DNA from: Isoetes taiwanensis
Lineage: Eukaryota; Streptophyta; Lycopodiopsida; Isoetales; Isoetaceae
DNA: 64,000 bases
NCBI GenBank assembly: GCA_021234155.1
Contig: JAJEKV010000031.1
Coordinates: 11,383,876 to 11,447,875 of the forward strand
Reading direction: 5' to 3'
Below, in pieces: positions 11,962 through 23,588 of this stretch. Each line of letters opens with the position of its first letter. The first letter of the stretch is position 1. The notes beneath the pieces are model-generated. The model made no database searches and was not told the origin of the DNA. It worked only from the letters and a program-made list of their open reading frames with translations. A program made the position numbers and the translations under genes.

Positions 11962-12050
11962 AGAAAAAATATGTAGCTCAATTGGCAAAGGTATATAGCT
12001 TGCAAATAGAGAGTTGCAAGTTCAAATCCTACCTCATGCAGCTACCATTT
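11962..12050 (+). repeat. tRNA-like repeat fragment, copy 2
   Basis: TAGCTCAATTGGCAAAGG resembles a pol III A box, and AGTTCAAATCC about 40 bases later resembles a B box, with spacing near that of a tRNA gene. A self-complementary CTTGCAA...TTGCAAG lies between them. It does not fold as a regular tRNA, so a tRNA-derived SINE head is more likely than a tRNA gene. Confidence 0.4.
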
Positions 12051-12129
12051 TGCATCCGTGTGATGCTCATCTTTGTACATATGGATATAATACCAGTATA
12101 ATCGTCACAAACATTAGAAGAAGGTTGTT

Positions 12130-12615
12130 GAAGGTTGTTGAAACTTTCTATTTACTTGAGGCTTAATACCTCATTGAAAGGAAGCAACTCTTATATCATA
12201 AGCCACTCTTCACCATTATTTGTGTGCACCAATTTCAAATTTGAAGATGCTGAGATTGATTGCACAGAGACTATAGGCTTGGACTATCGATATACAAGGG
12301 CTTCTTCAAGATGTGGAACAGCCAGAAAAGAGCTCAAAACAACAATCGAGGGTAATTATTTACTCTTTGAAGTTCAAAAATCAGTAGTATCATTTGGGAG
12401 CGATATCTTCAGATTCAGACTTACTCATAGCCAGTTGTACTTTTGGTGATTTGTATTCTCTGCTTTTCTGTGTTATGTATATGGTCGGTAATGTTAATCT
12501 AGTGGACATCTTCTCCACTGGGTTTTGAGTCCCCCATGTACTCTTTATATTCTTTTGAATAATAAAGTCCACCTTCATCAAAAAAATAAATAAATAAATA
12601 AAATAAAAAATAAAT
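12130..12615 (+). mobile_element. retroposon 3' end with poly(A) signal and A-rich tail
   Basis: Non-coding DNA ends with AATAAAGTCC near 12560 followed by a run of AAATA-type repeats to about 12612. An AATAAA signal closely followed by a genomic A-rich tail is the mark of a reverse-transcribed insertion read on the plus strand (LINE, SINE or processed transcript). The 5' limit is unknown; the tRNA-like segment at 11962 could belong to the same element. Confidence 0.45.
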
Positions 12616-14165
12616 CACTCATTATGTGCTCATGTTGGCATTGTGCTTAGGATGCTTCGAGTTTGCACTGCTGTTGGAACGTCTAAACAAGGAACTTCAA
12701 AAACAATATTAGGAAGTTAAGAAAATATTTCAAAAGTTATTTGGTTTAGAGTCACATTCCTTGGAGGGTACTAAAATTATTACCTTCCATGGACCTTGAC
12801 ATCAAGAGGGAATTAAACCATCTAAAGAAAAAAATGAAACTTGTGATAAAGGAGGTCAATGACAAAAGTGTAAAGGGCAAGGAATCTAGCACATTATTTA
12901 AGCAAACAACAATGGATATTAATTTTTGCAAAACCTTGCAAGTATCGGGTTCCTGAAGCAAAAAATGTGACAAAGGCTATGCGATCTAACCAGATGTCTC
13001 TACGTAATTTGCATATCTTCCATGCCAACCCACACACGAAAATCAACTACTAGAAAAATACAAACCCTAGTGATTTAGAAGTTTCTTTTTCAATTGGAAG
13101 AAAAAAATGTAGCATTAGGCTACATAATGTAGAGGAGCAACGCATTGTATCAAAAAATAGCTATCAAAAATTGACATGGGTGTGCCATATTGTGGTGATG
13201 ATCTCCACAGTACTCATCTACCATTATTACATTGTAAGATATTTAAAAACTCCATTGTGTAAAACTAACTCTTAATATGCAACGACTTCCTTGTCTCATG
13301 GCCTATCAACATCGTAGAATGCACTCATCAACATCAATTTGAATGTAAGTTGCTATCGCAATAATATTCGTTATCAACAATAGAACACTATCTCCTTCTA
13401 TGGGCATCCATGATTACTACCTTCACCACATAAAGATTGTAACAAGCTTTTTAAGTGATGGATATGGTCTATGTTATACTCTAGCCTTCCATTTCCTATG
13501 CAAACTTATAGGACACGAATGTTTTCTAGCATTTACATATTACCATGTTTAACCACCCCTCCAATTCTTTTTCTATTCTCTATTTCCATCCGTTCGCACT
13601 GTCCACGACACATTACATCACAATCACTCTTAGAACTGCCTATGCCTCCTGCAAAAGCTATCCATAAAAGCTCCTTTTTATTTTTCTCTCACCTATACTT
13701 GGCACAAAATGCGGCCACCAAAATTTTCAGTCTCATGTTAGTATGTTTATAACATAAGTTTTCAGTGGTTTATGGGGTGTATCTTAGAAAAAGACGTATT
13801 AAGAAGGGGTTAGGGAATCTTTACGGGATAGGTTAGGTTTTTCTTCCTAGGTTAAATTTCATAGGTCTGATGCAGGAGGCCAAAAGTAAAAGGTATTTTT
13901 GGCCGAATTTGGAAGATGTGATGCGCTGGGTCTATTGCAGGGGACAAATTTGGAGCATTGTTGCAAGAGTTGGAAGTAGGGCCTCATCGCCATATCCAGA
14001 AGATGAGGGTTTCTTGTTTTATAGTTCATCATTTAAAAAACATTCTAGCTAATAGTTGGTGCATGGTCAATTTGTAAGCCAAGTTCTTCCCCACCACTAG
14101 AATAACTTTTCATTAGCAAGCAATTGTCGCTACACCTCTCCACCCAAATCTGCCTTACTGCTAGT
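12616..14165. other. intergenic region, nothing recognised
   Basis: AT-rich DNA. The frames at 13471-13752 and 13870-14052 have no recognisable domain; the latter contains YFWPN, faintly like the zinc-binding part of a Ty3 integrase, but too little to call. Confidence 0.5.
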
Positions 14166-14265
14166 TTTTTTTTTATCCTAGTAGTAATGGTTATACTAGC
14201 CCATTGTATGGGTCCCATAGCCAATTGGTCTTTTGAATGTTATAAAATCTATTCTATTCTATTCT
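14166..14265. repeat. inverted-repeat copy, right (partner at 6893-6997)
   Basis: Reverse complement of the left copy, sharing CTAGCCCATTGTATGGGTCC and the outer CTATTCTATTC repeat. The pair encloses 7.2 kb holding the Ty3 relic, two tRNA-like segments and a retroposon end. Either these are terminal inverted repeats of a large composite element or two independent insertions of one repeat family. Confidence 0.8.
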
Positions 14266-15968
14266 TTCTATCCATATGATAGATTTGATATATTGTCTTC
14301 ATGATAGGTTTTCCTTAACTAAAAGTTTATGGAACTGCATTCACAAGATGGATGGATGAATGAATGAATGTTTTTTTATCGTCCATAGATGCACCATTTT
14401 TTATTATTTTCCTCGTCAAGTTGTAATTTCTGCAGCCAATAATAACAGTAAGAGAAACTCATGCTTCAAGATGAACACCAGTCTTTTGGATCACGTGGAC
14501 TTCATGAATAACCTTGAAGGCATAATCCAAAGATTTGGCAGTATAATGGATGAATTGGTCAGTAAATGTGTCTAAAGACAATATATACTGGTTGATGGGA
14601 AAAATGCATCCATTATAAGAACATCCTGAATTTGACCAACTTAAAGACCTCTCTTCTCAAATCCCTATTGATCATCAAGACAATATCAAAAGGGGTTGAA
14701 ATAGGAGAATAGAGAATCGCAAGGGGTTGGAAGCTCAAAGCCAAGATAAAAGAGATGAAGGAGAATGAAAGATGTAGCTCAAAGTACTTCTTTATAAAGG
14801 CCAAAGACAGGACCACATTTTTTAAGTCAAGGTAGGTGATAACTATCTATCTATCTATATTTCGAAAAGTCATAGATCTGATGTGAAAAAGATCGCCCTA
14901 ACTAGAGGCGTGGGCACATCCCGCCAACTTCTCTATCTTATGCGTGCAAAAGCGATTCTTTGGAAGAGTAGCCTTGCTTTGCCGCCCCTCTTCCCAGAAG
15001 CCATGGCAGAAGGTAAAGTTCTCTGCCTCCATTTCTAATGTGACAGTTCTTGTGAGAGGATAGGATGGGATATGGCGCTATTTCCAACTCCCTCTTGTAG
15101 CATCGGCACTTGATCCAGTAGGGGACTCCTTTAATCATTTGCCATTTGTGTTTTCATGTTTGGGCGAGCTAGGCTAATAGTCGGCTTGTTTTCTTGGCTG
15201 ATGCTAGAGCACATAGGCGCTATTTAAGCTTGTTTTCAGATCCGGAAAGGCCATTTATCATTTCTTCATTTATGAACCGGTCTTGCACTCATTGCGGTTA
15301 TGGTTATGTTGCCTCTGATTGGTCATTGCCCTCATTGTAACTGAAGGTCGCACTCATCTGCGGTTGTTCAAGCACTCACCTGCCGCATTACCATGATGAG
15401 GAGGGACATAGAATGGCATTTTTTTCTTCACGTGTTGCTTGCTTGGTATCGCTTATGGGTTTTTTTCCTTCTCTATCCCGTAGAGAGAATGACATGGTGA
15501 TCCGTGCAAAGTCGGTTGGTAAAGCAAGATATACGGGGCGGAGACCTATGTCTCTTGTAGCTGCAACGCATATATTGTTTTAATGTTAATGTCTTCAAAT
15601 CTTTCGGGGATGTGCTTCAGGAGGCAGATATTTTTGAAACAGGTATTTTGCCCAATGCAGCTCCTATTTGTCATGACGGGGCTGCCATAGATCTGCGGGG
15701 CTGCAGCATCTTGCTTGAGGCTTCCTGGAAAATTTCCATGGGAATTGCAATTGGCTTTCTCCTGTAGTATTCAAAACTGTTAAATATATGTTTCTTTGCC
15801 TTGAAGCTCTACTTGGAAAGAGTAGCCTAGTCTATAGTACCTTTATTGTAGAGAAGAGGTTGAGGCAGCTCAAGTGGAGTAGCGGGTTTCTCTAGTATTG
15901 GAGGGAGCTCTTGGTGATTTGCCTGTAGTACCTTGCTAGTGGGAAGACAGTTGGCAATCTTGCCTAGT
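14266..15968. other. intergenic region, no gene supported
   Basis: Short frames occur on both strands without recognisable domains. A GATG/GAATG simple repeat is at 14346-14370 and a short CTAT repeat near 14845. Confidence 0.5.
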
Positions 15969-16289
15969 GGGTGAAAGCATGCTACGGTGTACCACTTTTG
16001 GAACCCTCAAAAGTACCTACACTAGGTACTTTTAAATCTGGTACTTTCATAGTTTTCTTTCCACTAAAATCAATAAAAAAATATTGAATTGAAGGTCAAT
16101 AACATGTCATCTATAGTATCAAAGAATAACCATACCATTAGAAACTAAAATGAATCAATCAACTCTCAAACTTATTGTTTATTGAGACATTTGTGCAAGT
16201 TCTTAGTACCCAGTACTGGGTACTTTTCTGGGTAGTTTTGCACTCCCTAAAAAGTAATTTATATGGTACACCCTAGCATGCTTTCACCC
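15969..16289. mobile_element. 321 bp MITE with 26 bp inverted ends and TAGT target duplication
   Basis: The left end GGGTGAAAGCATGCTA continues as CGGTGTACCA, and the right end is its reverse complement with one mismatch over 26 bp. TAGT stands directly outside both ends (15965-15968 and 16290-16293), giving a four-base target duplication, or three bases if the first T belongs to the element. The interior is AT-rich, has no ORF, and contains further GTACTTT/AAAGTAC inverted pairs. The short size and lack of coding make it a non-autonomous DNA transposon; the superfamily is not certain, though PIF/Harbinger-type elements have comparable ends and 3 bp duplications. Confidence 0.88.
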
Positions 16290-17744
16290 TAGTACAGTTC
16301 TATTCTGCTTAAAATCTTCCGTGTTGGGCTTCTTGGTAGTGGAATGTACCTCTGGAAAAGCAAGTCAGCCTCTATAGTACTGCTAGTAGGAGAAGAAGGC
16401 AGACCTTCAGGCGTTCTCATACAATCCAGAGCGACTTGCCTATCTTATTCTTCTAGGTATTCCTTCGGCGCGTTCTTCAGGATCTTGAGGAATAATTTTG
16501 ATTGCACTCTACAAGTGCTATTACCTTCCCATAGTACCTACAATAGCTGGGAAGAAGGCCACGCCCTCTAGTACTGGAAGAACTAAAAGGCTGAGGAGCA
16601 TATCATTTTGCAAGGATGAAGAAGATGTTGAGATCCTTGACCATAGTACGTGGACTTTTTTTTTGGGTAGCTTTTCAGTTTGATGGCTATGTGCATTTAC
16701 TGCTACAATTCTTTCTATCTGGTGACCAAGAGCGTTGTATACTTCCTATCTGGCCTATTGTGGAGCCCACAAGAAGGTCGTGTAAACCTTTTTTATATTA
16801 GTCTAAAAATTCTTACCCTCAAAAAACAAAAATAACTATATTTCAAATGATGTGGATAGTTTAACATGTAAGAGCTCAAAATTCACGAATGGCTTAGAAA
16901 AATTAGAGTTATCCAAATCAATGAGAAGACTTCTGAACTAGATGAATTTACAGACGAGTTCTTTAACAAGGCATGGCGAATTCTTGGAGACTACATCATG
17001 AACATTGCCAATGAATTCATAGATTAAAAGTCTTTGGATGCGAGAATCAAGACTAGTCTCATTCCCTAATTCCAAAGATATATATGTCTACTACAAATAG
17101 ACACCCCCTTGCACAAGTTTGAAGAGGGATAGCTACATACGCAACATACAAATATACATTATGTTGTGGACCTTTAGCCATTAAAGTTTGATGAATGCTC
17201 ATGTATGTCATATGTCTTAAACACTTGACAAGAGCATTCACCAATTGAATGCTTGTATTCTCAGAAATGACAATTGCTCTCCTTTTTTTTCAAATGATCC
17301 ATTAAGTCCATGAGGATGTGCTTAAGACTTGGTAGATGCCAAGAAAGAACTAATTGATGCACAATGTATTGCCAAATCTTTCCTCCACCAGTTTCGTACT
17401 AGTGGCAACTTCGCACATTCTACCAGGCAATGTTTCAATGTTCTGCTGCTGGCTTTGCACACCAGATATAATGGGCTCACATCATGCTTGTACCTTGTGA
17501 CTTTTGTATTCACCTAGCTCTCTACTTGCCAAAGAAGCAAGCACATTTCTTGGTAAAATGAATTTCGACACAAAAGACAGCAATATCAAAGTTCTTCCTG
17601 CCATAGCTTAAGCTGTTGGTTCCCAGCATCATGGTATTGATCACAAGCTTATGAAACCTGCAAAATTGCAATGTGAGAATAAACAAAGCATAAGGAATTG
17701 CAACATGAGAATAACCAAATCATAAAAAACAAAACAGAAACTCA
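16290..17744. other. intergenic region, no gene supported
   Basis: ATAGTAC/CTAGTAC motifs recur in this DNA and left of the MITE (near 15836, 15927, 16291, 16376, 16537, 16571 and 16645), suggesting an old diverged repeat into which the MITE inserted. The frames at 16344-16801 and 17059-17517 show no known domain. Confidence 0.45.
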
Positions 17745-19190
17745 TGCCTTACTCGGACCACTTTAGCATCGGCACATAGCCTTTGGCAGAGAGAGGATGC
17801 AGATACTTGGGCTAGCTATAGATGGAAGAGTGCTTTTCGATGGACCAGCAAGCACAAGTATTGCCAATGCCACATTTGGGCCTTGCGGACTGGAACAAAT
17901 ATGTATTGGCATCTTGCAATCAAAATGCCATCCAGCCCTTCCTTTATGTGAGTGTTCCGTACATTCCTCCCCCCCCACTTGAGGGAATTCACAAAAATTG
18001 GAAGGCATGCCTGGTGAACATAAAAAACTTGTGTTTCCAATCGGATGAAAGACGACTATAAAGGTACACGCACACAAATCCAGAATACATATTAATACAT
18101 AAGATGAATGACTTAGGGAATGAAATAACATAAATATGTTTAAATGCTAGCCTACCTCCCATAGACATCTACCATCTTAGAGGTCAAGTTCAGCTTCCAG
18201 CAGAACTCGTCAACATCAATTTGAAAGACAGAGGGTGCAGGCTTAAGAGGACAGTCCCTATAAGGAGTGAATGGAACCAACCTTTTCAGTCGGTCCACTA
18301 AATTGTACAAGGAAACAACAGCATTAGCAAAAGAATATATCTATTGTAATCAATTGTATATTACTCACCTTGTTTTTTCATCACCTGCTTCAGCATCTTC
18401 TGTGGACTGCTGCACCTTCTTTGTTATCACATCAATATCTGCTTGTAGGTCCTCCTCTTCATCTTCCTGCCCGACTTAGCAGATCATTTTCCTTCACGAC
18501 TGTGGATCGTGTCCTATGTACAAAAAAAAATGTGGTTAATTATCATAAATCCAGATGTTTAACAAAATTAGCTCATCTTGCACATACCTCTTTCTTGGTG
18601 GTGGTGGCACTTTTTGCCCTGGAGATTTTCTTTTAGGGACATTTTTTTGTTCTTGGAGATTTTGCCTGTTTTTGCCTCTTGGAGTTACATCACCAAAGAT
18701 TCCTTTGCCTCCTCTTTGGAGTGGACTCAACAACCAACTCAACTTCCTCTTCCCTGCACTCTCTTGGGTTAAAATCTGGATCTGTGTCCATTGTAGCTTC
18801 TGCATTGTAGGTACGTAACTTGCATCCGCAGATGATGCCGGTGACGTACGAAAATAATCTTTCTTAGAACTTTTTCCAATTAGTAATTTAGCACTTGGTG
18901 ATGAAAGTGTTTCGTTGGAGCAACAAGAAAGGCTCGCACCTACAACCGCTAGCTTTCTCAACCGCCATCCTCTCTATTTCCTCAACTTCACTTTGCCATG
19001 TTCAAGAGGCAATCGCTGTAAATGGTTCTATTAATGCACTTGTCATTGGTGATCTGGAGCTGGAAGGTTTTGGGTCTACAGATTCAGTCTGCTTATGGTC
19101 AATAAAATCTGTAAAGAGAGTCGATGCAGATGGCTCAAGAACACCAGCCATGAAAGGTGCTTCGATAGGAAACGTAGCATCCGCAAACAA
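17745..19190 (-). pseudogene. broken multi-exon gene, possibly Ulp1-like peptidase of a transposon
   Basis: Several exon-like pieces follow each other on the minus strand. A Ser/Thr-rich piece is at 19190-19002; a basic piece with PPPPRKR is at about 18961-18590; an acidic piece with EDEEEDLQADID near 18475-18370 ends at a GTGAGT donor. A clean 142 bp exon lies at 18297-18156 (RLKRLVPFTPYRDCPLKPAP, bordered by AG and GT) and joins in frame to an exon starting at 18055. The last exon continues by frameshift into IARCQYIFVPVRKAQ and HWQYLC, then a stop. A FVPV-x-HW arrangement recalls the catalytic His region of Ulp1/C48 peptidases that many plant transposons carry, but the catalytic Asp and Cys were not identified. 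At least two frameshifts and one stop make it non-functional as read. Confidence 0.45.
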
Positions 19191-19254
19191 ACAAATGATC
19201 TAAATTTCAATAGACATAAAAGAACATGAAAACAGAACTTAAACAATGAGAAAT

Positions 19255-19435
19255 ATCAGGTACATTCTGGTACATTCAGCTTCAACATGTACATTTCATG
19301 TACAGCAAATGTACATGTAATGTACCTCAATGTACCTTCTGTACATTTAAGGTACCTAGAATTACCTAGAATTGCCTAGAATTACCTAGATGTGCCTAGA
19401 TGTACCTAGAATTACCTAGATGTACCCAGGTATCC
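19255..19435. repeat. GTAC-rich region and 10 bp tandem array between divergent ORFs
   Basis: From about 19258 eleven GTAC tetramers occur within 180 bp. The second part, 19351-19430, is eight contiguous decamers of the form ATTACCTAGA or TGTACCTAGA with G/A and terminal variation; the 10 bp period is exact. The array lies between the minus-strand gene ending its 5' side near 19190 and the plus-strand ORF at 19513. Candidates are subterminal transposase-binding repeats or a bidirectional promoter. GTAC is also the core bound by plant SBP-box factors. Function is inferred only. Confidence 0.85.
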
Positions 19436-19512
19436 AGTTAGGGAATGTAGATCTATGCCCAAAAAATGCACATATATGTAAAAAATGCACATACTTATGA
19501 ATCCATCTACAG

Positions 19513-19779
19513 ATGCACTCTAATTGGCCTATGGGAAAGGAAAAGAAGGTGGACAAGACCTCCAAAAGAATGGAGGAAATAAATAAAGAAAAATTTGTGC
19601 AGGGGGTTATATATTTGCCAATTACATGCGTGAAGTTGCCCCCCAAGAAAGAAGCTGGAGAGAGGCCACTTTGGGTTCGTAAGATTTATGCAAACCATTT
19701 AAGGAACCTAAAGGACAGAATAAGGAGCAATCCCAACGCTCACATGGCTCTGATCATTATTTTTGTTGACCGAGAGTAG
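19513..19779 (+). CDS. 88 aa ORF of unknown function, Lys-rich N-terminus
   Basis: The frame starts MHSNWPMGKEKKVDKTSKRM and runs 88 residues to TAG. The first third is basic and polar; then comes VIYLPITCVKLPPKKEAGER and a closing helix-like part ending ALIIIFVDRE. An alternative start is Met7. It is divergent from the broken gene at 17.7-19.2 kb across a 300 bp repeat-rich gap, so both may belong to one transposon. The family is not recognised, and a 5' fragment of a longer, truncated protein is possible. Confidence 0.3.
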   Translation: MHSNWPMGKEKKVDKTSKRMEEINKEKFVQGVIYLPITCVKLPPKKEAGERPLWVRKIYANHLRNLKDRIRSNPNAHMALIIIFVDRE

Positions 19780-19904
19780 TGCACAGACCCCTAGGACTAT
19801 GATAGAGAAAACGCAGACACCTACACGCATTATATCCTAGGTAGTAATCACAGTTTTAAGGCCAGGGGTAACTCTACAAGGGGAAGAAGAACCCGAGGTA
19901 CCTT

Positions 19905-20370
19905 TTTGGTTCTCGTATATTTTATTGTGCTACATATTCTAAACCAGGTGCACCGACTACCACAATCAAGTCGGATCTCGTCAATCCGACGGCCCGCATC
20001 AGATATGTTGGAGCCTCCGGACACCTCTCGCTTTGGATTATGCTCAATTATGATTGGGGACGCCTATGATTTTAAGATGTTGAATAATGAGTTTGCCTAA
20101 GGTTTTGATGGTATATCGAGCCTCTATCTGGTTTTACCGCTTAAGCTTTTTAGAATATGAAATACTGGGATTCAACCTCTACCAAAATAACTCAATGTCC
20201 TAATAAGACTATTTTAACCAATCTAACCAGTCAAATAATGTGACTATTTTTATCTTAAATCTATGTTTTTTTATAATAGCCCATTGAATTGTTTTTAGGA
20301 TATGGTCTATGGTTTCAAGAATTATATCTATATCAAATCCCCCGAACCCCACAAGCTATTTTACTACATA
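19905..20370 (+). repeat. dispersed repeat R, copy 1
   Basis: About 350 bp align with copies at 33700-34065 and 55318-55602; shared landmarks are CTACCACAATC, TATGATTGG-G-CGCC, ATATGAAATAC and CCTCTACCAAAATAACTCAA. Here it is followed (20265-20370) by a segment with ATATGGTCTATGG that precedes R in the 55 kb copy, so the unit seems circularly permuted or was once tandem. No ORF. Confidence 0.8.
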
Positions 20371-20990
20371 TTAACAAAGAAGGCAAAATCGTTGCCAACA
20401 CTCACAATACTGACAACGAGTAGACAAGATAGTGATGATGTGCTAGCAAAGGGCTTAACATGCACCACAGAAGGCTCCTTTTGCTGTTGCGAAGGAATGG
20501 AAGGTGCCATCGCACTTAGAGGCCGAAATGGAATAAAGTTTGTGCTTGAAGATGAAGAAACAATTGAAGGGGAAACAGATGCAACATTTAGAGTCTTCGG
20601 GGACTGAACAATAGAAATTGGTGATACAAAGGATCTAGTATGGTATGGAGAACTAGCAGAATGTAGGATTATTTGGAAATATAGAGGCAAGTTTTGGACC
20701 ATTTAACAGTATCAAAGCTAACTTCTTGTAATAATTACCACATCTGATCACCACATTCCCAAGGATAAAGTGGTCAATTGGGATAGATATGTATAATGAA
20801 TGAAATGCATGCTTAAGAATCCCGATCATATGACTTGGATTGATGGTATACTATAATTCCTCGAGTCAAACTAACAAAATCTATATATGTCAGGGCTTAT
20901 AAGAATTTTTTTTATTTTATTTCATTTTTTATAACTTTTGGTCTTGAACTTCCCCTTCTCCTTCTGTTGTTAACTAAATTCCTTTTCCAT
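20371..20990. other. intergenic region between repeat copies, nothing recognised
   Basis: A 101 aa plus frame (20302-20607) and a 112 aa minus frame (20364-20702) overlap each other. Neither has a recognisable domain. Confidence 0.4.
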
Positions 20991-21115
20991 GTCATATACT
21001 ATACAAAACAAGGTGCTGCGCATGGAGGGTTGCCCTCCATGGCCGGAGGGTGAAGTGGTTTAAATCATACTGCAAAGTCATGTTTTGACAATCAATCAAA
21101 ATTGCTACTTCAAAA
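20991..21115 (-). repeat. dispersed repeat X, inverted copy
   Basis: Reverse complement of 55098-55235, sharing AAACATGACTTT, CACTTCACCCTCCGGCCATGG and GCGCAGCACCTTGTTTT (all read on the minus strand here). In the 55 kb locus X stands directly before R; here it lies in opposite orientation about 0.7 kb after R. Confidence 0.8.
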
Positions 21116-21686
21116 CAATAGAATACTTGATACCATGACTTTATGAGGATTGGCCTGAAGAAAGTTTTGGTGTTCGGCATGGAACAAGGATGGTAGAAGC
21201 ACAAGGACAAGTCTAATAGAGGAGAGAATGGAAATACATGTATTGTCAGCATAGAAATGAGAGAACTCCTTGAAGACCTCTGATCAGTTTTTTTGTCACA
21301 GAGAGCTTCAAACAGCAGAGGAGCAGGTTTTGTAGAGGAATGAAACATTGACGCATAGCCTGACTACATACAAAAACAAAAAACAAAACATCAAGTATCC
21401 AAGTTCCCTTCATGAACATAACGAGAAACCCATATAATCCAGAAGTTTGCACTTCATTCTAGCAATGTTTGAAACATCTTATCCGCTTGAAATAGCTCAT
21501 TGGCTAAAATAGCAAGCATCATTGTCCATGATACCACAATTCCTATTCAGAAATGTCGTTTGCTTTAAGGCCAAGACAGACCATTTCCCTTTATGCATTT
21601 GCAAGAGAACCTTTGTTTCTACGCTTTCATGATTGGAACAATTGGACGTTTGTAGGCATTTCACAATAAAATTTTGAATTTTTGGA

Positions 21687-21719
21687 GAAGGAAGGAAGGA
21701 AGGAAGGAAGGAAGGAAGG
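21687..21719. repeat. (GGAA)n microsatellite
   Basis: Eight uninterrupted GGAA-type units. A similar GGAA tract of about five units is at 37322-37341. Confidence 0.9.
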
Positions 21720-22884
21720 TATTTTTGGAGGAGCGAATAGAATAGAGATTAAATGCACTCATAAACAATAATGACCAGGCAACAATTTGGTGCAATGTGT
21801 TTTTTCTTTGCATGTCGAAGAATAATGAGTAAGGCATCAATATAGTGGAACATTTTTTTTTTAATTACATCATCTTGAACTCTTAGTGACCCTAATAATA
21901 TTGACATATTTTGACATGCAAGTCTTAGTCACACAAAAAAATAGTCACACGGACAGTTAACATAAAATGTCATTCGAATATTTTAGGTATTAAATCAACT
22001 ACATTTTATGACCCATTGTACCATGAGCCTTTGACCGATGGATAGACCATAAGCCTAAATAATGTTTTGTTTTCGCATTGAACGTATGAGCCACTTTCAA
22101 GGACAAAAGAATGATGTCTTGACCCAATTGTAAATGATGACCTAGCAACCGTATAGTGTATAGTTCGACATGATACCTGCAAGAATTGATCATTGGATAA
22201 TATCATATGACATGCACCCCTTATATTCTTTGATGTTCTAGGAGGTTCTATTAGGATTCCTTTATAATATTCAAGATTCACAAAGATTCTTTAAGAAGGA
22301 ATAAAGATAAGCTTAAGTTCTACCGCACTAGGTGAGTTTTGCAAGGAATCTCGGGGATTCTTAAGGAAATCTTTATAAAATCTAAGGAATATTCGTCAAT
22401 ATCTTGAGGAATCTGAATGAATCTTAGAAAATCGCAGAGAATCATAGATAGACCACCAAGAAAGTAATACTTTCATTGATTTTGGATTTCTTTTACGTAT
22501 AAGAAGACCTGGCAAAAGAAATAATTTGTTTTGCGAGATAAGGAAAGCAATAACCGACGTTAGGCAAAAATAGTGCCCAAACCCTAACCTAATATCCGCA
22601 TTTTTTACAAGTTGTTTATCGATTGAGCAAAATGCCTCAAATTTAGGGACCCGCCAGATGTCATTGCCAAACTACACGCCATAGCAATCCTAGCCATTTT
22701 TACTACTTTAGTACAACTTGTCCAGATTTTAGGAAGAGAAATTGCAAGCAAGGGGATGCCTGTGAATGTGCCCATGGGTCTTTCAATAGCCTTGCAAAGA
22801 TCTTTTGAGGAAATTGCGGGTTGGTTGATCCGTTTTTTCTCATACACCCGAGTAAATAAGGCTTATTCCGGCAACACAAGCAGC

Positions 22885-22960
22885 AATAAGTTCTTCAACT
22901 TCATCATCGTCCTAAAAGCAAAAATAAGTTCTTCAACTTCATCATCGTCCTAAAAGCAAA
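22885..22960. repeat. 38 bp tandem duplication
   Basis: AATAAGTTCTTCAACTTCAT and the following bases to AAAGCAAA occur twice head to tail with no difference seen. Such identity indicates a recent duplication. Confidence 0.92.
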
Positions 22961-23588
22961 GTATGTCAAATTCCTAGCTATTAGATTATTAAATTTTCTC
23001 CAATCTCATTTAAGATTATGACTGCAGTGTCTAAGGCAAACTCCCAAGAAGTCTAAATCAAAAAGCCCTCAATATTTAGCACAATCATAATATGTTGTTT
23101 AAGGATTTGGTTTTAAGACATCCCCAATCTTGGAACAAAATCATCAACAACCTGCAAAATAGGAGTAAGATATGATGATGGTATTATGAAGGTTTAAGCA
23201 ATATAGGTGATATATTATATGAATGAATAGAACAAATTTATCTACAACTGAATGATAGACGTACCATTATCCCTGTTATATGTGCAAAGCTCTGAGTGAG
23301 AGGCCATAACAAGCCTCTGATTGTTGAGGCTCAGGATGATACTTTCTACAAGATGTCATGTAATAGCGACAGAGGCCATGGCCATTTTTTAAGTCTACCT
23401 ACATACTTTGGAATGATGTCAACGATACAACAACAAATTATGTGAATACAAAAACACCTGTATTTGGGACAAACAAATACATAAGAAACAAAGATAGAGA
23501 GAAGCACCTATACAGGAGCATATGGTTTCTTTATACCACCAAATAAAAGGAAATCTTGTGTCCTTTTCTCCATCAGCGATGATGGTGA

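Noticed and set aside
11962-12050. tRNA gene
   Set aside because: A- and B-box-like strings exist, but the acceptor and anticodon stems do not form a regular cloverleaf; kept only as a tRNA-like repeat.
7880-12050. The two tRNA-like segments as LTRs of the Ty3 relic
   Set aside because: Similarity is limited to about 45 bp and does not extend on either side, so LTR status is not supported.
13870-14052. Ty3 integrase zinc-binding region around YFWPN
   Set aside because: Only five residues resemble the motif, and the expected His and Cys pairs are absent.
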